A stretch of DNA of 40,496 nt from JAAYZQ01 sp034428935 (lineage in GTDB: Bacteria; Chloroflexota; Anaerolineae; JAAYZQ01). Positions within the stretch are counted from its first letter, which is position 1, and every line of letters starts with the position of its first letter. Below the pieces are notes generated by a model. The model was not told the DNA's origin and ran no database searches. It saw nothing but the letters and a program-made list of their open reading frames with translations. Positions 16,533 to 22,082 of this stretch are shown here, in pieces. The translations under genes and the position numbers were made by a program. The stretch spans positions 1 through 40,496 of the forward strand of contig DAOUHB010000214.1 of the NCBI GenBank assembly GCA_034428935.1, written 5' to 3'.

Positions 16533-16946
16533 ATGAGCAAGCCCCGTGTGCTGTGCATCGAGGACGAAGCGTATATGCTCGATCTGCTGCGGCTCATTCT
16601 CGAGTCGGCCGGCTATGCCTTCCTGGGCGCCCACGACGGGCAGGAAGGCCTGGAGGCCATGCGCCGCGAGATTCCCGACGTCGTCCTCCTCGATCTGATG
16701 CTGCCCAACGTGGACGGCGCCGAGGTCCTGCTGCAAAAGAAAAAGGATCCAGCCATCCGCGACATTCCCGTGATCGCCGTAACCGCCCTGGCCTCGCCCT
16801 TCGATCAGATCATGTGGAAGCGCCGCACCGAGATTCGAGACTATGTGACCAAGCCCTTCAAGCGGAAGGAGCTGCTGGATACCGTGGAACGGGTACTGGC
16901 CAGGGGAACTGCCGAAGAAAGCCGTGGAGCCGGGATAGCGACATGA
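16533..16946 (+). CDS. Single-domain response regulator, copy 1
   Basis: 137-aa stand-alone receiver (CheY-like) domain. Acidic pocket Glu10-Asp11 (LCIEDE), phospho-acceptor Asp54 (VVLLDLMLPN), Thr84 (AVTALAS) and the conserved Lys107-Pro108 (YVTKPF). There is no DNA-binding output domain, so it must act through protein contacts. No histidine kinase gene is adjacent. A GTG at 16518 is an alternative start adding five residues; I prefer the ATG at 16533. It is a tandem paralogue of the next gene (shared DGAEVLL, KK.DP.IRDIPVIA and SPFDQIMW) and overlaps it by ATGA. Confidence 0.9.
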   Translation: MSKPRVLCIEDEAYMLDLLRLILESAGYAFLGAHDGQEGLEAMRREIPDVVLLDLMLPNVDGAEVLLQKKKDPAIRDIPVIAVTALASPFDQIMWKRRTEIRDYVTKPFKRKELLDTVERVLARGTAEESRGAGIAT

Positions 16947-17350
16947 GCGGAGCCAAGATTCTGTGTATCGAAGACGATCCCGATATGATCGAGTACATCA
17001 AGCTGATCCTGGGCCGGGCCGGCTACACGGTCATCGGAGCCGACGGCGGCGTTGAAGGCCTGGATGCCATGCGCCGCGATAAGCCGGATCTGATCCTCCT
17101 GGATCTGATGATGCCGGACATGGACGGTGCCGAGGTGCTACTGCGCAAGAAGCAGGATCCGACCATTCGCGACATCCCTGTCATCGCCCTCACAGCCTTG
17201 AACTCGCCCTTCGACCAGATCATGTGGCTGGCACGCACCGATCTGCAGGATTTCATAGTCAAGTCCAAGCTGCCACGCCGTGAGCTGATCGCCCGCATCG
17301 AGCGAGTGCTCAAGCCCTCTGACCCTGCGACCGACGAGGGCGCGGACTGA
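16943..17350 (+). CDS. Single-domain response regulator, copy 2 (Lys-Ser instead of Lys-Pro)
   Basis: 135-aa receiver domain, a diverged duplicate of the gene before it. Asp11-Asp12, Asp54 (ILLDLMMPD) and Thr84 are conserved. The signalling Lys107 is followed by Ser (DFIVKSKLPRRELI), where nearly all receivers have the cis-Pro. The loop is also altered, so its phosphorylation switch may differ. The start ATG overlaps the previous stop (ATGA), which implies coupled translation and perhaps a fixed ratio of the two products. The next gene, cvpA, follows after 51 bases. Confidence 0.9.
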   Translation: MSGAKILCIEDDPDMIEYIKLILGRAGYTVIGADGGVEGLDAMRRDKPDLILLDLMMPDMDGAEVLLRKKQDPTIRDIPVIALTALNSPFDQIMWLARTDLQDFIVKSKLPRRELIARIERVLKPSDPATDEGAD

Positions 17351-17401
17351 GGGCCGGCAGCTTGCAGGACGGCAAGGCGACTCGAGGAAAGAGGTGATGC
17401 C

Positions 17402-17968
17402 GTGGCTTCTCTGACGAGCTGGCTCAACCCGTTTGACGTCCTCATCGTTTTTGCGCTGCTGGGCGGGGTGGCCTTTGGCTTTGTGCGCGGCCTGGTGCGC
17501 ATGGCCCTCAGCCTGCTGGTGCTCTACCTCGCCGCCGTGGCAGCCATGACGCTCCACGTGCCCACGAGCAACTGGCTGCGCTTCGTGGCGCGGCTGCCGC
17601 AATCCATCAGCCAGGGCCTTAGCTTCTTCTTGATCCTGGTCCTCGTCTCGGCCGCCCTCAACTTTGTCCTGAGGCGGACGTACAAGGACACCGAGCTGCC
17701 CGGCGTGCGCCAGATCGACCAGCTCGGCGGCATGGTCATCGGCTTTGTTCTCAGCGTGCTCTGGATCGGGTTTTCCATCCTGGTCCTGGCCTTCTTCCTT
17801 CGCGCTCCCCTGGGCCACGAAGCGGGCTTTCAGCAGGTCATGGTCGGCTACTTTCGCCGTTCCTCCCTGATCCCGATCTTTTATCGGGTGTTGCCCGTCG
17901 CAATTGCCACGCTCCGGCCCTGGATGCCGAAGGGTCTGCCGCCCGAAATCTTTACCTTCAGGTTGTAA
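17402..17968 (+). CDS. CvpA-family membrane protein
   Basis: 188 aa with four hydrophobic segments at about 10-27, 33-50, 67-88 and 104-130, the arrangement of the CvpA (colicin V production accessory) family; the N-terminal FDVLIVFALLGGVAFGFVRGLVR is typical. The molecular role in most bacteria is not known; links to biofilm, stress and bile tolerance are reported for other phyla. It starts at GTG 17402, 6 bases after GAGGTGA. The stop overlaps the mutS2 start (TAATG). The cvpA-mutS2 neighbourhood is common in bacteria and supports both calls. Confidence 0.85.
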   Translation: MASLTSWLNPFDVLIVFALLGGVAFGFVRGLVRMALSLLVLYLAAVAAMTLHVPTSNWLRFVARLPQSISQGLSFFLILVLVSAALNFVLRRTYKDTELPGVRQIDQLGGMVIGFVLSVLWIGFSILVLAFFLRAPLGHEAGFQQVMVGYFRRSSLIPIFYRVLPVAIATLRPWMPKGLPPEIFTFRL

Positions 17969-20358
17969 TGGATCAAAAACACCTTCATACGGTCGAGTTT
18001 CACGAGGTCCTGGCCCACCTGGCGCGCCAGGTCTCTTTTTCGGCCGGCGAGCGCCTGGCCCTTGCCCTGCAGCCGTCGCCCGTCCGGGCCGAGGTGCAGC
18101 AGCGCCTGCAAGAGACCAGGGAGGCGCGTTACCTCCTCGACAGCCAGGGGGGGCTGTCGCTGGGTGGCGCCCACGACGTGCGGCCCCTGGTCGAGATCGC
18201 CCGGCGCGGCGGGCTCCTGTCGGCCAACGATCTGCTGGACGTCACCAGCACCCTGCGCGCCGCGCGGCGGGTGCAGCGCATCCTGGAGCGCCTCCACGGC
18301 CAGGCTCCCCTGCTGGCCGACGTGGCGGCGCGCATCGAGCCCTGCGAGGGACTGTCGGCCGACATCGATGGGGCCATCAGCGAGCAGGGCGAGGTGCTGG
18401 ACCACGCCAGCGACAAGCTGGCGCGCGTCCGCCGCGAGATGCGGACTGCCCAGGAACGCCTCATGGACAAGCTGAACCGCATCATCGCCAACCCGCGCAA
18501 CGCCCCTTATCTCCAGGAGGCGCTGCTGACCCAGCGCGGCGGGCGATACGTCATCCCCATCAAGGCCGAGTTCAAGGGGCGCATCCCCGGCATCGTCCAC
18601 GACATCTCGGCCAGCGGGGCCACGCTTTTCATCGAGCCCCTGTCGGCCGTGGAGATGGGCAACAGGTGGCGCGAGCTGCAGCTCGAGGAGGAGAAGGAGA
18701 TCGAGCGCATCCTCGGCGACCTGGCGGCCCACGTGGCGCGGCTAGCCGACGAGCTGACCTGGACCGTGGAGGCGTTGGCCGACCTGGACCTGGCCATGGC
18801 CAAGGGGCGCTATGCCAACGTCCTGGACGCCACCGAGCCGGAGCTCATTCCGTTTCGCGGGCGGCCGGGCTCCGTGGCCGCCGGCGAGGCCGGCTATCGC
18901 CTCGACCTGCGCCAGGCCCGGCACCCGCTCCTGGACCCGGCCCGGGTGGTGCCCATCGACGTGGCGCTGACCGGCGAGCAGTACGCCCTGGTCATCACCG
19001 GGCCCAACACCGGCGGCAAGACTGTGTCGCTCAAGACGGTGGGGCTCATGGCCGCCATGGCCCAGGCGGGCCTGCACCTTCCCGTGGCCGAGGGCTCGGC
19101 CATCCCTGTCTTTGAGGGCATCTATGCTGACATCGGCGACGAGCAGTCCATCGAGCAGTCCCTCTCGACCTTCTCGTCGCACCTGAACAACATCGTCGCC
19201 ATCCTGGGCCGGGCCGACGACCGCAGCCTGGTGCTCCTGGACGAGCTGGGCGCCGGCACCGACCCGGTGGAGGGCTCGGCCCTGGCCCGGGCTCTCCTGA
19301 CCCACCTCCTGGGCCGGCGCTGCACGACCCTGGTGGCCACCCACTACTCGGAGCTGAAGCTCTTTGCCCACACCACGCCGGGCGTCGAAAACGCCAGCCT
19401 GGAGTTTGACCTGGAGACGCTGTCGCCCACCTACCGCATGCAGATCGGCCTGCCCGGCCGCAGCAACGCCTTTGCCATCGCCGAGCGCCTGGGGCTGCCC
19501 ACGCCCATCGTCCACGCCGCCCGCGAGCTTGTCTCGCCCGAGGATCTGGAGGCCGAGTCGCTCCTGGCCGAGATCCAGGCCGCCCACCGCGAGGCGGCCG
19601 CCGCCCGGGACGAAGCCGTGAGGGCCCGGCGCGCGGCCACCGAGCAGGAGCACCGGCTGAACGCCCGGCTGGCCGTCATCGAGAGCGAGCGGGCATCCAT
19701 CCTGGGCGAGGCCCGGGCCGAGGTGCGCCGCCGCCTGTCCGAGCTGGAGCAAGAGATCGAGAACCTGCGGAGCGAGATGGCCGAGCAGCAGCGGGTCCGC
19801 AGCCTGCCCGACGAGTGGCTGGCCCAGGCCCGCGAGCGCCTTGCCGAGCTGGAGGAGAAGGCACCGCCGGTGCCGCCCCCCCTCCAGGAAGACAGCGTCC
19901 CCCTGGAGGGCGAGATCCAGGTGGGCGACACCGTCTGGGTGCGCGGGCTGAGCACCACGGGCCAGGTCACCGCCCTGGAGGACAGCACGGCCGAAGTCCA
20001 GGTGGGCTCCTTTGGCGTGCGCGTCGCCAGGACAGACCTGGAGCGGCGGGCCAGGCGCCAGAAGGCCGAGACCCCAAAGCCCACCATCCACGTCGAAACC
20101 CACCCCGCGCCCGCCATCGAACTGGACCTGCGGGGCCAGCGGGTTGAAGAGGTCCTGCCCGTCGTGGAAAAGTACCTGGACGACGCGTTCCTGTCGGCCA
20201 TGCCCTTTGTGCGCATCATCCACGGCAAGGGCACGGGCACCCTGCGGCAGGCCGTGCAGCAGGTGCTACGCAGCCATCCCCTGGTCAAGTCGTACCGGGC
20301 CGGTGAGCAGGGCGAGGGAGGGTCGGGCGTCACCATCGCCTACCTGGCGGAAAGCTAG
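17968..20358 (+). CDS. mutS2: MutS2 endonuclease/ATPase
   Basis: 796 aa, usual MutS2 length. It lacks the mismatch-recognition domain of MutS. A coiled/lever region (about 1-330) contains the MutS2-typical RYVIPIKAEFKGRIPGIVHD and SASGATLFIEP. Walker A is GPNTGGKT at 345-352; Walker B is LVLLDELGAGTDP; the switch His lies in VATHYSELK. A long coiled coil runs from about 525 to 620. The C-terminal Smr domain (about 710-796) has ELDLRG and HGKGTGTLR, the nuclease motifs. MutS2 suppresses recombination and, in Bacillus, rescues collided ribosomes by splitting them. It is last in the operon after cvpA. The start overlaps the cvpA stop. Confidence 0.95.
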   Translation: MDQKHLHTVEFHEVLAHLARQVSFSAGERLALALQPSPVRAEVQQRLQETREARYLLDSQGGLSLGGAHDVRPLVEIARRGGLLSANDLLDVTSTLRAARRVQRILERLHGQAPLLADVAARIEPCEGLSADIDGAISEQGEVLDHASDKLARVRREMRTAQERLMDKLNRIIANPRNAPYLQEALLTQRGGRYVIPIKAEFKGRIPGIVHDISASGATLFIEPLSAVEMGNRWRELQLEEEKEIERILGDLAAHVARLADELTWTVEALADLDLAMAKGRYANVLDATEPELIPFRGRPGSVAAGEAGYRLDLRQARHPLLDPARVVPIDVALTGEQYALVITGPNTGGKTVSLKTVGLMAAMAQAGLHLPVAEGSAIPVFEGIYADIGDEQSIEQSLSTFSSHLNNIVAILGRADDRSLVLLDELGAGTDPVEGSALARALLTHLLGRRCTTLVATHYSELKLFAHTTPGVENASLEFDLETLSPTYRMQIGLPGRSNAFAIAERLGLPTPIVHAARELVSPEDLEAESLLAEIQAAHREAAAARDEAVRARRAATEQEHRLNARLAVIESERASILGEARAEVRRRLSELEQEIENLRSEMAEQQRVRSLPDEWLAQARERLAELEEKAPPVPPPLQEDSVPLEGEIQVGDTVWVRGLSTTGQVTALEDSTAEVQVGSFGVRVARTDLERRARRQKAETPKPTIHVETHPAPAIELDLRGQRVEEVLPVVEKYLDDAFLSAMPFVRIIHGKGTGTLRQAVQQVLRSHPLVKSYRAGEQGEGGSGVTIAYLAES

Positions 20359-20365
20359 ACTACAG

Positions 20366-20394
20366 CCGGTGCGTTGCACGTGCGACGCACCTGG
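20366..20394. repeat. Dispersed palindromic element, copy 1
   Basis: Arms GGTGCGTTGCA and TGCGACGCACC form a near-perfect 11-bp inverted repeat (one mismatch) with a 2-nt centre, flanked by CC(G) and TGG. A second copy with the same arms and a longer centre is at 37477-37514. It lies 8 bases after the mutS2 stop. No T-run follows, so it is not an obvious terminator. Confidence 0.7.
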
Positions 20395-20428
20395 TATCGA
20401 TCTCGCCTAACTTGAAGGCCATCCAGCT

Positions 20429-20457
20429 TTGACGATTTTCCGGTAATCTGCTATAAT
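20429..20457 (+). promoter_or_regulatory. Strong promoter of the structured RNA / rpsU-infA
   Basis: TTGACG (20429-20434), 17-bp spacer, TATAAT (20452-20457). The expected start, about 7 bases downstream (near 20464), coincides with the first base of the long terminal stem of the RNA described next. Confidence 0.85.
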
Positions 20458-20463
20458 ACAGTC

Positions 20464-20704
20464 GCATTTGCGCCTGGATGGATGGCGGACGTAGACTGGC
20501 TACTGACCGGAGCTGTGGGAACAGCCCCCGCCTAGGAGTGTGAACGCCATGTAGACGGACGAGCGCTGGAAAGGGGCCCGACGAGCAGAGCAGGACACGG
20601 CCCGGCTTGTGGGTTCCAGGACCGGCATAGGTGTGCGCGGAGACCCAGAGGTTGCGCGAACCCGGTCGCCATCCAGTGCAGGAATGTGCGGGCCGGTTTT
20701 TTTT
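20464..20704 (+). ncRNA. Candidate structured non-coding RNA or rpsU leader (about 240 nt)
   Basis: The 290-bp space between the promoter at 20429 and rpsU contains no convincing reading frame but folds well by eye. The ends pair: 20463-20481 with 20669-20688, about 17 bp including an uninterrupted CTGGATGG/CCATCCAG. Inside are: ATGGCG (20482-20487) with CGCCAT (20545-20550), which enclose a hairpin GCTGT-GGGA-ACAGC (20512-20525); GGGCC/GGCCC (20574-20578 with 20599-20603); and GGGTTC/GAACCC (20611-20616 with 20658-20663), enclosing a GC-rich hairpin (20635-20640 with 20652-20657). It ends in a T8 run. I do not recognise it as RNase P, tmRNA, SRP RNA or a known riboswitch. A 6S-like RNA or a ribosomal-protein leader remains possible. 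Confidence 0.65.
20662..20704 (+). terminator. Intrinsic terminator at the end of the structured RNA, upstream of rpsU
   Basis: CCGGTC (20662-20667) pairs with GGCCGG (20691-20696, one G-T pair). The stem is extended by GC/GC (20668-20669 with 20688-20689) around a bulged G, and is followed by eight T (20697-20704). The stem shares bases with the long 5'-3' terminal stem of the RNA, so the two cannot form fully at once. Confidence 0.65.
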
Positions 20705-20751
20705 GTCCGGCGCAAGTGTACGAATCGTCGGGTGGGAAGGAGGTGAGTGTT

Positions 20752-20964
20752 TTGGCAACCGTTACCCTGAAAGACGGCGAATCGCAGGAGAGCTTGCTCA
20801 AGCGTTTCCGCAAGGAGGTCATGCAGGAGCGAATTCTGAGCGAGGCCAGGCGGAAGCGATGGTACATCTCGCCCAGCGAGATGCGCCGCATCCAGAAGCA
20901 GCGTGCTATTCGCCGCGCCCGGCGACGGCAACGACAGCGTGAAGCTAGGCAGAAGTACAGTTAG
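20752..20964 (+). CDS. rpsU: Small ribosomal subunit protein bS21
   Basis: 70 aa, very basic, matching bS21: ATVTLKDGESQESLLKRFRK, then a central helix and an Arg-rich tail (RRARRRQRQREARQK). It sits near the anti-Shine-Dalgarno end of 16S rRNA on the 30S platform. The best start is TTG at 20752, eight bases after AGGAGG; a GTG at 20743 lies inside that ribosome-binding site. There is no ATG at the right place. It is followed after 38 bases by infA, forming a small translation operon behind the structured RNA. Expression may depend on read-through of the terminator at 20662-20704 or on an unseen internal promoter. Confidence 0.93.
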   Translation: MATVTLKDGESQESLLKRFRKEVMQERILSEARRKRWYISPSEMRRIQKQRAIRRARRRQRQREARQKYS

Positions 20965-20978
20965 AGTGAAACGAACGT

Positions 20979-20992
20979 TCCTGGTGACAGGA
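20979..20992 (+). promoter_or_regulatory. GNRA-capped hairpin next to the infA ribosome-binding site
   Basis: TCCTG-GTGA-CAGGA forms a 5-bp stem with a GTGA tetraloop. It ends directly before the GGAGG of the infA Shine-Dalgarno (20993-20997) and takes in the first purines of the AGGAGGAGG tract. It could tune infA initiation. Confidence 0.4.
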
Positions 20993-21002
20993 GGAGGATT
21001 TT

Positions 21003-21251
21003 TTGGCCAAAGAGACGACTGACAAAATCGAGATGGAAGGCACCGTCGTGGACTGCCTGCCCGGCACCCAATTCAAGGTGCGGCTGGAGAATGACCACGA
21101 AGTGCTGGCGTACCTCTCGGGCAAGATGCGGCGATACTATATCCGCGTCCTGCTCGGCGATAGGGTGCTGGTCGAGCTGTCGCCCTACGACCTGACGAGG
21201 GGACGCATCACCTATCGCTTCCGCAAGCGGACCACGAGCGGAGACGAGTAG
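21003..21251 (+). CDS. infA: Translation initiation factor IF-1
   Basis: 82 aa S1/OB-fold protein that binds the 30S A site: MEGTVVDCLPGTQFKVRLEN, then LAYLSGKMRRYYIRVLLGDRV and a basic end ITYRFRKR. It is ten or so residues longer than E. coli IF-1 at both ends together. The start is TTG at 21003, five bases after GGAGG plus a T-run; no ATG or GTG is in place. It lies 38 bases after rpsU and ahead of a strong terminator at 21408-21437. Both genes of this operon use TTG, which is unusual for highly expressed translation genes and may be a control feature. Confidence 0.95.
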   Translation: MAKETTDKIEMEGTVVDCLPGTQFKVRLENDHEVLAYLSGKMRRYYIRVLLGDRVLVELSPYDLTRGRITYRFRKRTTSGDE

Positions 21252-21407
21252 CCCACGGTGCCGGTCCAGGCCGGAAGGCAATTCCGGCCCGGCGCGGCTG
21301 CCTCGCCGGCGGGCGCCCACAGGGCGCCGTAACGCTGGCAGGCCCCGCATTGCCCAGGGCTTTTCGCCCGAGTGCCGCCGTCTCTTTGTGACCAGGAAAG
21401 AGATCCC

Positions 21408-21437
21408 AGCCCCCCGGCTTTGACCGGGGGGCTTTTT
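21408..21437 (+). terminator. Intrinsic terminator of rpsU-infA
   Basis: A 10-bp stem AGCCCCCCGG/CCGGGGGGCT with loop CTTTGA, followed by TTTT. The 155-bp stretch after infA also holds two hairpins without T-runs: GGCCGGAA/TTCCGGCC at 21269-21289 and GGCGCCC/GGGCGCC at 21312-21328. Confidence 0.85.
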
Positions 21438-21516
21438 GATCGCCGGGCAGGCTCCGGGCGGGCCGGACAGGATTGGTCGCGTGTTTCGAATTCCCCTCCA
21501 GCCTGCCCGATCGTCC

Positions 21517-22077
21517 TCAGGCGCAGCCGCGCCGCCAGTCGCCAAAGCGGCCCAGCAGGTCGCCCAGCTCCCAGTAGTAGCCGCCGGCGTAGGCCAGGGG
21601 CCGTGCGAGCTGATAGTCGACGTGCCCCTTGGCGTCCAGCACCTCCTGGTTCACCTGTACGGCCAGCACCTCGCCCACAAAGAGTTCGTGAACGCCCAGG
21701 ACCAGGCGATGGCTCACCCGGCACTCCAGGCTCACCGGGCACTCGGCCACCACGGGCACCCGCACCCTGGAAGCCGGCGCCGGCGTGAGGCCGCAGCCCG
21801 CCCACTTGTCCACCTCGCGGCCCGAGACCTGTCCACAGTAATCCACCAGGCCCACCTGGCCGGCGTGGGGTAGGTTCACCACAAACTCGCCACCATCGAC
21901 GATGAGGTGGTGGGAAAAGCGCTCCGGCCGGACGGCGATGCCCACCGTGGGCGGGTCGGACGACAGCGTGCCGACCCAGGCCAGGGTGATGAGGTTCGGC
22001 CTGTCCACGCCGCAGCTCACCAGCACCACTGGAACCGGATAGAGGGCCGTAGACCCCGGTTTGACCACTTTTGCCAT
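21517..22077 (-). CDS. Flavin reductase-like FMN-binding split-barrel protein
   Basis: 186 aa. LITLAWVGTLSSDPPTVGIAVRPERFSHHLI and GEFVVNLP fit the flavin_reduct (PF01613) fold, which binds FMN and in many members supplies reduced flavin to a partner oxygenase or transfers electrons. The start at 22077 (MAKVVKPGSTALYPVPVVLV) follows GGTGAGGT by 7 bases; upstream in-frame sequence is antisense-like extension inside the molybdenum hydroxylase gene. Only 5 bases separate it from that gene, so it is the last member of the thiolase operon. It may hand electrons to or from the molybdenum enzyme, which has no FAD domain; this is inference. Confidence 0.85.
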   Translation of the reverse strand: MAKVVKPGSTALYPVPVVLVSCGVDRPNLITLAWVGTLSSDPPTVGIAVRPERFSHHLIVDGGEFVVNLPHAGQVGLVDYCGQVSGREVDKWAGCGLTPAPASRVRVPVVAECPVSLECRVSHRLVLGVHELFVGEVLAVQVNQEVLDAKGHVDYQLARPLAYAGGYYWELGDLLGRFGDWRRGCA

Positions 22078-22082
22078 CAGTT

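Noticed and set aside
18742..20223. 493-codon open frame opposite mutS2
   Set aside because: Low-complexity antisense sequence; mutS2 on the plus strand has intact Walker and Smr motifs throughout.
20560..20630. RNase P-like pieces (GGAAAG, then CCCGGCTT) in the structured RNA
   Set aside because: The two strands cannot form helix P4 with its bulged U, the spacing is far too short and no other conserved RNase P regions are present.
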